Assembly: GCA_008360955.1 (NCBI GenBank)
Contig: LUCM01007735.1
Coordinates: forward strand, 62,001-126,000
Reading direction: 5' to 3'
DNA: 64,000 nt
DNA from: Fasciolopsis buskii
Taxonomy: Eukaryota; Platyhelminthes; Trematoda; Plagiorchiida; Fasciolidae
Shown: positions 48,850 through 62,084 of the stretch, piece after piece
Numbering within the stretch: the first letter of the stretch is position 1
How the letters are laid out: the number at the start of each line of letters is the position of its first letter
Program-made: the position numbers and the translations under genes
The notes under the pieces: generated by a model
Told to the model about the DNA's origin: nothing
Database searches by the model: none
Seen by the model: the letters and a program-made list of their open reading frames with translations, nothing else

Positions 48850-51800
48850 TCATAGTAAATAATTGGATTATTTGCTATTTTTACAAATCCAGTAGTTTAG
48901 CGATTCAGCCAAGATGAAAGCTTCACATCCTTTGTGATTTGGCGATTGTTTTCTAATGGATAAGAGAATGCAACTAAATCGGGAATGTTGAAAAAGAATA
49001 AACTGACCAAGAGAATAATGTAAACGCAGTGACTTTACCAATACCCTCTGGAAGCCTATTCTAACTAGAACATTTGAATGTCAAACGGAAGTGATAGTGC
49101 ACTGGGAACGTATGCAGAAAAAACGATTTTATGTTCCACCTTTACCGTTGTTCAACAGCACTTCAGTAATATACGGTAGGAATTCGGCTGATCGGTTTTC
49201 ATTGTTTCCAAATATTAATAGAAGTAACAAAAAATGCGAAACAATTTTAGATGGACAAACATTTTGCTGAAAAGTGAGCTGAACTCTTCAAATCATACTG
49301 CCTATAAATTTGGTCACTTTTACAGCAAGAATTCCAAAAACAGGTGTTTGCCGTCCAATCAATGTGAATGTCTGTTTAAATACAGAGAGTCCTGTGATCT
49401 AAACTAGGTTATCAGAGAGTTTACCACTGATGGGGATTACAGGTTCTGCGAATAACACATACCGACTTGCAGTTATTCATTTTAAAACGTTTTACCAAAC
49501 ACTGAAGGTTTTTGAATCAATGGATAGAGTAGGATTTCCTTGCAAACAAGACAGTGTCACTGGAACGTGTAAGATGGTTTTCTCATTCAGTATTCTCTCC
49601 CAGGTGGTTGCATACAGGGACATACAGGTCTTTGGAGCATGTGAAATTGTTTATTTCAAAGTTCTTTCAATCTTTGGGAAATGTAGTGGACTGGTAACAA
49701 TGATATATATAAAGACTAATGCAAAATAGCCAGTGGTTGTTTCAATGGCTGTTTTCGACATACATCCTAGTGCAATTAAGCCTGACAAACTGACACTGCC
49801 GTCACAGCTTCTTGGCGATGCTACTATTTAAATAAATACATCTCCCTGGGAATGCACTGCGACTTTCGTTATTTGTCCGACCCTGTGTTTACAAAAAAAT
49901 TCACGAAGATCCTATATTCATTTCTGATTCAGAAATTTGTCTGACGAATCACCAACTTATTTGGGTACATTGTTGGGCTCTTCAGTCTATTGTCATGCAC
50001 TACTCGGTTATACAACTTGAATATACCAATTTTCAGCTGAACTAATCTGAATATTATCGTTTCTTCCTACGCACGTTACTGGGAAACGACCATCTTTAAA
50101 TCACAAGCTTCAACATAAATTCAACGGAGAAGATAATGCAAAGAACGTTTTACCGGCTTGCGCTCTGGTATTTGCAACTTGGTTAAGCGTGATTTTCCAT
50201 GGACGCCCTGCAGAAAAAAGGGCTTCTATCGGATACGAAAAAACTGAATTGGGTGCAAAGGATTTTCTCACCTTACTGTACTGCTCTATTAACCCCGTTG
50301 TTGTGTGGAATCAGTTTTGCAGATTTGGTGATACATAAAGTATTACACACTGCGAAGCTTGTACCCATATGTCGAAATGTCAGTTATTTTCAAATCGTTG
50401 TTGCTAGTAACATTTTTAATCGCTTCCTTTGTGTGTGTAGATCGGTATCCAAACCAAAACACACAAGTCCACCTGTGAATCTGCGACCCTTCTGGTATAT
50501 ATATTTCAAGCAGCCACATTTTATTCGACAACAGCAAACCGCTGGGACAAACGATCCATCGCAGCTGATTTATTAGAAGCTATAAAGAATATTTTACATC
50601 AGATAAATTAAATGCCTAGATATTCCTTACTCAAAAATGTTACTTGAAAAATATTGTCCGCACTTTTCGTCGGACCATTCTTTCGGATAACACTTTAAAT
50701 TAATCGTTTGATCATTTCTATAAAAAGGGGATTCGCAGAATCAACTTGCAGTATGCAGGCGGAAATACCGAAGTGGTATTTCAGAGGCATTTCGTCTGGA
50801 TTGTATAAAGTCTTAGATAGTAATGCAAATGACGTTTAAATTTGTACGCAAACCATGTGCAACTAATTCGAAGTCTGACTACACAGGCGCCAAATACTAC
50901 CAACAGCTTTTTGAACGTCAACATTTTATGCTACCATGCCTTTACCGTTATTTATTCCCATGGTAGAAACTTGCAAATCTTATTCCCGCAAGAAATCATT
51001 TATTATTGTTTTAGTTAGTTTAGAATAAAACTATCTAGCATTGGATATTATTTGAACTTTCCTTAAATATATGTACTTTACCATACAGCTGAACGGTCAA
51101 ATTAGAGCAAAACCTTTGCTCCCTCACAGGCGAAATTTGTCGTTTTCACTATTCGACGCAGTCGATATTTGCCATATTCATCAAAAACTGGCTTTGTGCT
51201 CTGCTAGCTGAGCTATGAGACCAAATCAAAGTCAACTCGGGCTTCTCCGACAGGGATCTTAATTTACCTACCCACCAGCATGAGGCTCGGAGCAACAGTC
51301 TCATTGAACAAGTAGCTTAGAATTTACTTGTGTGACTAGTTTGAGAAGGTGGTTCTTTGAGTCAGTTTGCGGACCATTCTCCCCGATAGAATATCCCTAC
51401 GTAATCTAGAGAATAATAATTGCATCTTAAGTGAAATTTTCGATCATGTTTTAGTGTAGTTCGATACTTTAGCGATTCTAGAAGCTGGGTGAGTTTTAAT
51501 CCACTCAACTTCAAATACTTCACCTTTGGATCAATGTTAGCCAAAGGCCTCAACTAATTCGCCTAGTGATTAACGCTTCCCCCAGTTAAAATCTATTATT
51601 GATAATAATAATAATGCATGCTATCATTTAGATGGTTCATTGTGCATGTCAGTTTTGGATTCATACTAAAATGCCTCTGTGGGAGCCGATGAGAGAATAT
51701 GGCTTAGTCTTGTGGGTACTGTTGCCGACATCAAGGTCCCGTCACGGAATATGAATTATTGAAGTGAAGTTATTTTTTTACTGCCAACCTCCACGAAAAA

Positions 51801-52255
51801 CTGCAGTTATTCTACTTTCAGTCACTGTACAAGATATACTTGGGAAGCTTCATTGACACAAATTCCACGCTCGGATAAAAAATAAATGACTGTGTGCCAC
51901 TCCGAAGCCTCCACATGTCGATTAGGTGAAAGCGGTTCCTTACTTGCATTTGATTTGGATAAAAGTTGTGCAACAATACATGTTGATTTTTCTCTTGGAT
52001 TCAGCTCCCGCGCTGACGCACTTTATTAGTTTGCTCCAGTCGCTCTTTCGTCTTAGGCTTCTTGTTTTCACCACCCAATGCGTCGAATCTGATGAGAAAA
52101 AAACAAAAATTTCATTCCGTCACATTAAACAGTTAGGCCATTTGTAAATATCTCATTTCAAGAATGACGTTGCGAATTTCAGAAGAGACTAGATCAAATC
52201 AATTGATAGTTGTTTTAACTGGTAATTTATCTTTTATATTTTACTTCCTTTATTA
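48850..52255. other. AT-rich non-coding stretch, weak frames only
   Basis: Frames at 49430-49729 (99 codons) and 50199-50576 (125 codons) on the plus strand are the longest here, but neither begins or ends at a convincing splice, start or poly(A) signal, and the second is overlapped by a minus-strand frame. A tRNA A-box-like sequence on the minus strand lies at about 51190-51220. Confidence 0.55.
51190..51222 (-). repeat. tRNA D-arm-like fragment
   Basis: The minus strand reads CATAGCTCAGCTAGCAGAGC, very like the D arm and A box of a tRNA (TAGCTCAGC...GAGC). No anticodon arm or B box follows, so this is at most a tRNA-derived repeat fragment. Confidence 0.3.
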
Positions 52256-52328
52256 TTGAAATAACATTGAACATCATTTTTCACGAAGTGGGCCGCGGCC
52301 AACAGCCGGTTACCAAGTGATTAAGATA

Positions 52329-52404
52329 ACCGGCGACGGGAAGATTCAAACCGGTGATCTTCAAGTTCAAATGCCACGACCTTATCTGCTTGGCCACCGC
52401 CGGC
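52329..52404 (-). repeat. tRNA-Ser-like SINE head (family B)
   Basis: On the minus strand a 76-base segment pairs its ends as a 7-bp acceptor stem (GCCGGCG with CGCCGGT), has a 4-bp D stem (GGCC with GGTC) around AAGCAGATAA, and a B-box-like GGTTTGAATC. The middle carries an apparent small insertion and the T stem is degraded, so it is not a functional tRNA. The CTTGAAG loop would correspond to a Ser-type TGA anticodon. The downstream body (about 52328-52275) contains further GC-rich sequence. It has no resemblance to family A. Confidence 0.6.
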
Positions 52405-53107
52405 CAAAATGCCTGAACTAAGGTCTGCTTTAGAGAAATTGTAACAGTGTACATTGAAGAATGTGATTAGTTTTTGTAAATATCAATAATGTCCATAGCC
52501 AGCTCAAAAATAACCAAAAACTAAAAAGGAACTATTGCCATTTATCATTACAAGGCATGTAAACTGAATTAAGAGCGAGATGGACTTCTTGGGACTACAG
52601 GAGATGGGAGAAATATCACGGCTGCGTCAAGTTGCTAGGAGAACTAAGATTACCGTACCTTATCATCTGGTCAAATCAGACAAAGGATTGTGTAGATAGG
52701 CGAAATTTGTTAATCTTTGCCTTTGTTTCTTTTAAAACTTCACCTTATCTCTATGATAATGCAACGGTTTCTTACAGTTCTTAGCAACTAATTATTTTGA
52801 AATAATACAGCTAGCGGTTTGAGTCTCTCAGATGAGTGGAAGCGCTGGTACTAATGACTTTCGGAAAGGAAAATTCCCTGTGACAGGAATGGGACTGGTC
52901 TTAAAAAAGAAAAAAAAGGATACCGCAGATCCTGTATTTTTATTTCGCTGTACATACACCATGCATTTAACACAGCGTCACTTGTTATTCTTTACCATGA
53001 AAAATCATTCGTTTCCACAAACTCTTTAAGCTGCTTTAAAATGAATTTTTACGCTCATTTACTTTTGCTGAAAACTCACCATGGTGACATTTTATGAATT
53101 CTTTAGG

Positions 53108-53433
53108 GGAAAGCAGTTTGCTCATTATTATCTTTTCCAAAACAATTCACGTTTTATTCGCCCCAACTGCAAACTTTGTCAATTACAACAAGATTGCGCT
53201 TCGACACTACACTGAGCACCATCATCCATACCGTTACAGTCATAACCATGGAATCCCCATTTAAAAGTCTTTTATCAGGCAGTACGCACTCCAGTGTTAC
53301 CCGTTTGAACAGTAAGCCTCGCTCAAAATCCGTTTCTCCAACAACCCTTTCCGAAATCCTTAGGAGGGTTCATTGGCTCCCGAAAATGGTCCTTTCGTTA
53401 TCGACTGTTCTATTGCTGTCTTATGCGAAATAA
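53108..53433 (+). CDS. Candidate terminal exon, Ser/Thr-rich, unknown
   Basis: After an acceptor-like AATTCTTTAG the frame is open for 108 codons to a TAA at 53433. The translation is rich in Ser and Thr (STIIHTVTVITMESPFK; SGSTHSSVTRLNSK) and ends in a hydrophobic stretch. It includes an internal ATG at about 53250. No domain is recognised. The acceptor has only a short pyrimidine tract. Confidence 0.15.
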
Positions 53434-54926
53434 ATCACAGTTTTCCAGTAATTTCTTATTTTATTAAGATATTCCTGCTTGTTTGCTGGCGACGGTTTAG
53501 GGTGTAAATTTAAACATGCACGAACTAGCATTTGGCTCTCAGATTTAAAGCCTGATTTGATTTGGGAATTCATCGACAGCGGTCATCATTTCCAATGATA
53601 GGTAGAACGTGAGGTGACCACTTACATTTCTTCGAATCTGAGTAGGCCTATACTTCTGATCATACAGTGAATTGTTGGGAGCAATTGTTCAGCTCACCAA
53701 GAATCCGCAGAGCAATCATCTCAGAATGAGCATATAATAGGTCGGAATGTTATCAGCCGGTTGGGTAACGGGTCAAACAATTCAAAAAATCTACTGAGCA
53801 CGTTAATTTAATTAAATCTCGATAAGTTTAAGAATTTCCAAAATTCTACTCTTCGTTAACAGAGATCACTCATATCGTCACCTAAGCTGTTTTCCTCAAA
53901 CACAGTACAAATTATTTAGAGTACACTAGGCTTGCTGGTATTGATAATGTTGTCCAAAATTGAAGGTAACTATGATCCTAATAAATCGCTGCTGATAACC
54001 GTGATGATCGCCAGTAATCAGAGTTTTGTTTATCCTAGAGATGAATCACAAAGTTAACACTTGAAACCACATGGACCTACATGGCATTGGATTAAACATT
54101 GATCACTAAACACAGAAAATAAACAATAATCCACATAGTGCATGTGGTAGAAATTTAGAGCTGTCTTACAGGACAATCGTAATTTTCAGTTTCTCTGATT
54201 GTGATTAAAATGTACAGGACTTTGACGATTCCTGTAGAAAACAAAATGAGATCATGCCATCCTGAGTGATTGGAAGTCATAACACTGCATCATTGCTAGG
54301 TATGTCGTGAAGTGCAACTTAGTTGAGCCTAACACAACAGTGATAGGTTGTGCTTTCTGTCAACTCCTAATAGAGTAAAGAAAATACAATTTTGCTGATT
54401 GTATTCTAAAAGATACATAAATGTGTCCATCACTGAAAGTTGATATGGCCCAATTCTGCTCAGTATTGTGCCGTGGTTTTTTCTGCCTCAGATGTTTAGA
54501 GGGTTTTTTGTTTTTTGCACAATAGTCATCTTGGAGTACGACCAGTGTATCGGAAGAAAATACTGTTCATATCGATTTCAGCGGCGTACCAGCAAGTGGT
54601 GTAGGAAAAAGGAATACTATGTCCATTGGGAGATAATCATTTTGATAGATGAAAAAATAGCATAATGTCTAACATCACCCAAAATGTTCCTTTTTGACTA
54701 AATCTGTGGCTTTATAAGTGTACCGCAGATCTCCCACTGACGCCATTTGTCAGGTTTTGAGCCATAAGTAAATTCTTTGAATTTATCAGGCATCGAAAAT
54801 TCGGGGCATTAGACTGATCACCACGGTATTCCATCAAAATTGGCGAACTAGTGTCCGATATAGTTAATCGAGCTTTTATCTAGTAATTTGTGAAAACGTT
54901 TAGGGTGGATTACGGTATTATCGCAC

Positions 54927-55166
54927 CTGGAATGTCCCGTATACCGATAATTTCAAAAATAGTTTTTTTTCTTGCCAACAGCAAAACGCATTGACCATTC
55001 TGAATGAGTTATTATCGCCCATTCCGAAACGGATGCTTGCGATACGGTGAAGAAAGCTATCATGAGATCTGTTCATCTTAGGCAGACGATCACGGGAATC
55101 GCAGCACAACAACGTAGGTAGCAGGATTATGTTACTTTCCTGCCTCACACTTTCGATAGCGTTGTT
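54927..55166 (-). CDS. Candidate internal exon, unknown protein
   Basis: On the minus strand a branch-like TGACTAAT lies about 35 bases before the acceptor ATATTCAG. The following 240 bases (80 codons, phase 0 at both ends) are open and end at ACATTCCAG followed by GTGCGA. The sequence includes SVRQESNIILLPTLLCCDSR and IASIRFGMGDNNSFRMV. No domain is recognised. The donor matches only at GTG. Confidence 0.2.
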
Positions 55167-55642
55167 CTGAATATCATTGTGATGGCGAGGAACAGTCAAC
55201 GAAATTAGTCACACGAGAAATGGTGTTACCATTCAGTGAGAAAACCAAATTCATCTAAATCAGATGAAATTTCTTATCTCTGAATGGAAGAAACATTCGA
55301 CGACTCGAGTCTTGTCTCCGCCGCAGTCGATGATCGATTATTTTTGTATTCATAAAAGAATAAAACTTTTGGTTTTCTCATAATAAAAGTGTGCCCCTTA
55401 TTGAGACTGTTCTTAGTTTTTAAATGTCCTAAGAAGGAAGAATTCTGTATCCTGCAACACTTTTAGTGGTTGTTACCAAAAAGGTATCGAGTTGAAACTA
55501 ACAAATCTGTATAACCTGGTATCCACATCAGTATTTCGTATGTTGCATGTGGAACTCGAGACACTTCGGTTTGAATCATCCCTTGCCATAAATCGACAGT
55601 GCAAATTTCTTTGTTTTCTCAATGACTAACTTTTAAAAATAG

Positions 55643-55933
55643 GTCCCAACAATATTGTTTTGTTTCTCCGCGTACTCTTACCAAGAAAAATCGCACAATA
55701 CACTAACATTCGCTTAAGGTACCATATGAGAAATCACAGAAGCAAACAGAGTTCACAGGCCGTTTTTGAACTATCTGTCCCAAATCGCTTACGTTTTGAA
55801 CAATTTTTTCGTTGCGCAACGAACTTGACATCCTCTGTTATTGCCTCAGCTTTTTCTTTCATGTCTGTGTATCTCCGGCGAGCGAACGTTAGTGAATTTG
55901 AGAAACATGTGGTTTCCTTGGCCAGTTTCATAG
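55643..55933 (+). CDS. Candidate internal exon, unknown protein
   Basis: An AAAAATAG acceptor (weak pyrimidine tract) and a TTCATAG|GTGAAT donor bracket 291 bases open in one frame. The translation includes a basic region (RLRYHMRNHRSKQSS) and a hydrophobic stretch (SSVIASAFSFMSVYL). A 90-codon minus-strand frame overlaps the same bases, so strand is uncertain. Confidence 0.17.
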
Positions 55934-58471
55934 GTGAATATTTAACATAGCAAGGATTGAATATCACTTTGTGTACGAACAAACCGAAATTCGTTGAGAC
56001 ATTCACGAATCAAGGAAGATTATGCATGAGACGTTTAACAGTGCCTAACAGTATTCATTTAAAACACACATTATTCCGTTTACTCGAAATTCCCTATTTC
56101 GTTAATATCTAGTAATTTTGTTTCGAGTCGATTTGTGAGGTGAGCTGATTCATTTGGTGAACGAGACGGACAGAAAGGACAATTGACGCATTTATTCTGA
56201 GAACAGAATAACGTCAAGCAATGTTAAGCGCCAAGTAAAGGCCAAAGCCGACTACATCAGGGGTGAGCTGGTTATGACTAATTTTTTATCCACAGTTGTT
56301 GTTTTTCATGCTGAACTTCCTGCATTGGCTGTGCCATAAGCAATCTTATAAGTGCGAACAAATATTTAATGGATGTTTTAAAACCTCTACCCCGCCGCCT
56401 AACACCATTCAACAAAATATAGATGATTTTACTAATCACTCGGAAAAAGTACAGTTGCTGGGACAAATGAACTGAAGGCAAATCAGACCTAACCGAAAAG
56501 CGTAAATAGCCGTGGATAACGCAAAGCGTCGCAAAATTTGTTCGAACAGTAACTAATTCTGTTTTATAACCTCAGCAGGCGTAATGTTTAGTAGTTTTTA
56601 AATGGGCTGTACACCAATTGCGCTTCAGTATCGTCACAAGTACACTGTCCCTAATTTGGGAAAAATAATCACTGATTACAGGTATCGCTCTATCTGACTG
56701 CCACCGAGACGTTCACTTGAGTAAACTACACAGAACTCCATTAATAATAAGTTAATACCAGTCAAATCCTGCAGTCACTTAAACAGGGTTTCACAGATTG
56801 GCACTTCTTGATTAGAGAAGCATCTGTGACATGGGTGTCTAGTTTTTAGTTTCAGTAAAACTAATTTAACTTCTGTCACTTCTGAAAGCAAGATCGGCTT
56901 ATCTTACTTGAGCATTTCACTAACTGGCGAAATCGATAGCTTTAAACAAGTACTGCTTGACACAGTTTCTAATTTTAGTAGCGACCATGATTAATGACCG
57001 CGATTTTCTTTTTTTAATTGTTTCGCTTCTATTTTAGGGACTAAACGTTACAACCCATGTGGCTGTCTGAAATGCAGTCACTTGAAAAATAATAATACAG
57101 CTCGTCGTATTCGCTAAACCATAAGGCCCGGCTCATTTTGCATCATTTTTCGCGAAAAATCTGGGCCCACTGATAAAATGAAAACCAACGCATTTGGGTG
57201 CCAGCGTCCGTGAAATTTATAGAACGAATATGAGGTTACAATCAGTGCATCAGTTTCTTTTGTTGCGCTGGTTAGTTTCCAAATGTCGTGGAATTTAGAC
57301 ATGAATGTTTTATTTGTCAACAATCGTTCCTGTAAGTAGTCTTTAATTTCTTATGATTTCCATATTGAAGACGAAATTAACACTATAGGCCGGTAAAAAG
57401 ACCGTGCCTAGCTCATCGTTGTTTTTTTCTCAGGACTAAGCTATGAATTCATTTAAACAAAGTTTTCAAGCTGAATTCGCTGTCATATACTACCACCTGA
57501 CGAATCTCCAATGGTATATCCAGTTGGTTGAATATCTGCGAAATGGACCACATTAAAACGGATTCGCCAAACACCCCATTATTTGGTGAACGTGATTTTG
57601 CAGATTTTCATTTGCCGAAACTGAATCGTAACGCTTATTGGTCCGCTGATTAAAGTACGGTTTCCTGTCCGTTTTATTTTCGATTGACGATTTTGGCCGG
57701 TCGTTGCCTGTTTAAAGTGCGGTGCTATTACAGTGTGTCTCACGCTCCTGCCTGCATGCCATATGTCTGCCAGACTAGCGCACGTGTCATCTAAGTTTCA
57801 GCCAATAGGTATATCGTGAGACGAGCACGCATACATCATTACAATCGCACGTACACATCAGTTTCTGTTTACGCACCGAATTTCGCTGGCCCTCACTTGT
57901 CCAAAACCCACTAACGTTGGTTGCCTGAAATTCAACAGAGCACCGAGTTTTTGACACCTAGTCTTTATTTCATGGAAACCAATTTTACACTCAACAAACC
58001 TACCTAAATTTACAACTAGACCCTGAAATTCACCTACGAGTGAATATCACTCAATCAATCGCATGCAAAGTTTATATGAATTGCGCTAATCTGGACCTTA
58101 TTCCTCTTGTGTACATCACGACTGTTTTCTTGCAACTCCCGAACCGAACAGCCTGTTGCTTAATTACCCGGTAGAAAGGAAAACTGGGATGTCACATTTG
58201 CTCTTTTCACGTGGGTGCAAGGATAATAACCTCTAAATTTCCTGGGACAATTTCGACCAATCAGTCTGAAGGTTTCGTGTGCAGAACTATTCAATGAATT
58301 CGGAATATTCAGTCAAATCAAATTCGGTTAAATCAGTCAAAGTTGTGCAAAATTCGTCCGCCGGCATGTACTCAGAAATGAAAAAGAAAAACGACTCACA
58401 TTCAGAGGATGTACTGGGCAGTCTTGTGTGAGTTGACAAAATTGGTATATAGCACACTTGTAAATCAACAG

Positions 58472-58688
58472 GTATTACTTACTCCTTTGGTGTTTGCGAA
58501 ACTACTACACAAGATGGATATGCTGCCCTGAGTACAATTTTATTCAGTTGACTGAATTGTTTCTTCGTTTGGTTAACTTACACTATCAATATTTCAACCC
58601 ATCAGTCGAGGTTGAACAAATCCTATATAACATTTGCGTGAACTGCTTTTCGCAGCTCGCAAGCGTATGGTTAGTTGGATTGAGTTGA
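58472..58688 (+). CDS. Candidate terminal exon, unknown protein
   Basis: The acceptor CTTGTAAATCAACAG leads into 71 open codons ending TGA at 58688. The reading starts YYLLLWCLRNYY and includes YFNPSVEVEQILYNICVNC. No domain is recognised. A second candidate exon follows at 58743-58905, bounded by TTATCTTAG and CATC|GTATGT. The two do not join in phase with a simple intron. Confidence 0.18.
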
Positions 58689-58742
58689 CACATGCCCACT
58701 ATAACCCAACATAATGGAACAGATTTATTGAATTTATCTTAG

Positions 58743-58905
58743 CCGAGAATTTGCAATAACTGTGCTCCAGCTTTCTGGTTGCAACTCTTCTTTAGACACG
58801 GGCTTTTGTTTGATGCTTCTGGATCTCCCTCACACTCGCTTTACAGCAATCAGGGCGACAAAAGTTGTTCATCAAAAATCGCGTCCTGATGGTATAGGGT
58901 TCATC
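58743..58905 (+). CDS. Candidate internal exon, unknown protein
   Basis: The acceptor TTGAATTTATCTTAG and the donor TTCATC followed by GTATGT bracket 163 bases open in one frame, including LDTGFCLMLLDLPHTRF and KSRPDGIGFI. No family is recognised. Chance pairing of splice-like motifs is likely enough to keep this low. Confidence 0.17.
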
Positions 58906-59990
58906 GTATGTCTCATACCTGGAGTATATCTGTTTACGCTTAAATTTTATTAAAATAACAGAAGAAAAATAATTGGCTGATGTTTAAGCGGTACAGCTGG
59001 ATAGAAATGTTTGGGGACATTGGATTTTCTGATATGAATATCAAATTAGATATTTTATTATACTCTTCAACTTTGAGGAGTGGATAACCCTAATAGAATG
59101 CTAATTCTGGGAACATCTGACAAATAAAAGTAACGATTCTGCTGCGAGAAAAGTATTCATGGTATCCGCAGTCTTATGAATTGACGTCCGAAACCTCGGA
59201 CATTTTTCGCATAAAATCCAGACTTCAACAAAAGTAAGAATGAGTTAGAAAAGTTGAGGAGCAAAAATGCAGAGAAAGTAGTTTTCCCGAAGTTTTCTTG
59301 TGCAGCACAACACTTTGCAACCACGGCCGATTTATTTTACAAAAATACAATAAGTTTCATTTATTTCATTAAGTTTCGTGGGAAATTATGCCACCAAATG
59401 ATTCCACGTTTTGACTTATCTAAGTGCACTCTAGTTACAGTAAAACCGGGATGTAAATGCAATTTTTACAATCTGATTGCCTAATTGAAGAAACAGCGAA
59501 AGCTGTGACGAAGGACAGTGGCTATAAAATGCTCCACTTCTGTTTGCTTCATACGTTTTGTGCACCGAATTTAACGTTCCTGGAGGAATAATTTTTCCAT
59601 TTATTAGTAATGCTAAACAATGCACGGAAAACACCAAAGCTTAGATAAAGGATAATCTTTCATTAATCCTAGCAGAAAACTTTAATCCAAATGACATGTT
59701 TAGTCATTTTTACCGTGCACATATTGACGACTTTCAGATGCGTATCCGTAAACTGCTGATGTTTTTTAAACCATTAGGAGCTAGCATATCTAACGATACG
59801 ATACCAAATTCATAATTTTTCACCAGAAGTTTTGATTTGCATGCAAGGAGAAGACAGCTTCTGAACAAATCAAAGGAAATTATCTTTACCGCGTTCTTGG
59901 AAAGTCACGCATAGCTGAAATTCTTCCCTGAAAACAAACCATTCGTGTTTTTGAAGTGAAGACTACAACTGTCCTGAAATTACCCTTCCT

Positions 59991-60120
59991 TTATTCTCCA
60001 CCGCCCCATGCACTTGTGTCCGGTAGATCTGAGTCAGGCACACCCAGATGTGCACACATTCCTTTGGAGTATACTGTACACTGCTCGCAAGCCTGCTTAT
60101 GAAACAACTTTCGTAGTTCG
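59991..60120 (-). CDS. Candidate terminal exon with stop overlapping AATAAA
   Basis: On the minus strand a very long pyrimidine tract (about 20 bases, TTTTTTTTATTTTCTTCTTG) ends in TAAG, the putative acceptor. It is followed by 130 bases that are clearly GC-richer than the flanks and open in one frame to TAA. The product would end ...GVPDSDLPDTSAWGGGE and contains a CEQC...C cysteine pattern. The stop codon lies inside AATAAA (minus strand 59995-59990), a compact coding-to-poly(A) arrangement. The frame can also be read further upstream through the pyrimidine tract from 60245. No domain is recognised. It is one of the better minus-strand candidates. Confidence 0.33.
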
Positions 60121-60245
60121 CTTACAAGAAGAAAATAAAAAAAATAGTATAATCTCACGCTAGCAAAAGTACTGTTCAGTTTCATTTTCCCGACGAACAA
60201 ACTATTTGGTTTAATTGAAGAACCCCAGGTGGCGTTTCTTCTCAC

Positions 60246-62084
60246 GGTTCCAAGAGGTTTGATTAGTAGTGCATTTATTGATCATGTAGTTATAATGTCG
60301 GCCACCCTATACCTGAACTTCTTGCGTGAAGTCCATTCTTAAATGATCATTCCTCTGTTCATGATTATTCAAGAAGATATTATTTTTCTCAGGTTCACGA
60401 AATTGAAGAGCGGCACCAAAGTAGAACTAATGTCACAACTTTATCCCATATGTTAACAGTCTGTTTTGTCAATTTGAATATTGTACGACCGAAACGCCAA
60501 TCAGAATGCGACATTTTGCTTTTATTTCCAACCAAGACTTTTCACTGTAGGTGAGGCATATTATTTTTTATCATGCAATCGAGCGTTGCTAGGTTTTGCA
60601 CAACCTTTTCTATACCTCAGCAACAAGTTAAAATAAATCGTAAGTGATATGATTAACTTCAGTGTCATTACGATTGTAATTGCTGATACTAACCCTCTGA
60701 ATAATGGCAAATAGCTAGAAGTAAAAGTTTTGGCGACAAATCAGACGAATGTACTTTTGGTACCGCTGTTAAGCGCATCACGTATAGGAGAGATGATACC
60801 AATAATTAACAAGACCAAAAGTCTAGTGCCAATTGAAATGTGAGATTTGTTCTAGTGCAGGTGGATTCCAGTGACTCGCTGGGCCATGCCGATTTTTGAG
60901 CAGAAGTTGGATTCACAGAACAAGAATGGCAAAACATTGTCCATTGCTGCCGCGCACTCGTCCCCTGGTTTTCGAAAGAACGGAAGCAGCATATGTTTCA
61001 CTAGTGAAAAAATACAGTGCCGTGCCAAGTGACTTTAGATAAGGTGAGGGATCTAGTGGAAAGTGAGACCACTACGTCCTTTGGTCGGATTTCACGTCTC
61101 CGTATAGCCCCATTTTTGTCTGTCATCCTCTGACTTGCTGTCGAAAAAATACGTAAGCCTTATGCCTCTTCGTTTACACTCCCGTTGCATTTTGTTTTTT
61201 GCTATCAAAACTAATCGAGTTTATTGTAATTTAATAATCTATTAAATGTAATTATCTTCATACTTGACTTAAACATAAACATTAATTTTTCTCTTGGTCT
61301 GACTTTATGCATTCGACGGAGAAGATTACTGTCGAGACATTAGAACTGGAAATAGTTCTGAGTAATTCCGGTGCTTGAATCCCGCATAATAAGCAACGTA
61401 TTTCATGAAGTCTTAACCGAAATTGGCACTCATGCATACCACACGTCGATATCAGTCGAGTCCCAGACAAGGATTAGTTGATGCGGCAGTGTAAATTGTA
61501 GATTGCTTGAAGAAAAGGCAGCAGAAAACCCGCTCATCTACCCCCACAGTGCTTAGCATCTTTTAAGCAGTGAAGTCTTAATGCCCTCATGCAGGGTAAT
61601 AAGAGAACAGACGTAGGACGATGAGTTGTTATCATAAGAATTTATGCATTTAATGCTGATTCACTGCACGAATGGCGCCCTTTTTCGTTCGCCGAAGACA
61701 GCAAAACTAAATTCAACACAAAGCATCTCCAATAACAGATAATGTAAACAAACTATAACAGGTTATTTGTTACAAACCAGCAAACATGACATTTAGTTAT
61801 TAGGGACGCAAAGTAAAATCAGATGGGGCCTTTCGGCCGCAAAGCGCAGATGAAAAATATATTGTTGATCTTTGACCGCTATGTCAGTTACCGGCTAGCG
61901 CTTTCATCCTTGGGATTGTTAACATTGCGCTATTCACGAGTCTCAAGTTCTCCTTTCTGACTACATCGTTTTGGACATCACAAAGATGGTGACAAACCCG
62001 AAAAACAATATTTTGCATTACAAACAAATGAAAGAGCGATTCCATGACTGGCATGCAAGCTTATCAAATTAGCTGAAGTTGTAA
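60246..62084. other. Non-coding stretch, no gene supported
   Basis: Only one frame above 60 codons (61470-61282 minus, 62 codons) occurs, without supporting signals. No repeat was noticed. A 116-codon stop-free plus-strand run follows at 62085-62432 but has no clear splice boundary or start. Confidence 0.6.

Noticed and set aside
49430..49729. 99-codon plus-strand frame with many potential AG/GT sites
   Set aside because: No pair of sites gives a convincing exon and the composition is unremarkable.
50199..50576. 125-codon plus-strand frame
   Set aside because: It starts after a stop without acceptor or good ATG context and ends without donor or AATAAA; its length is within chance expectation.
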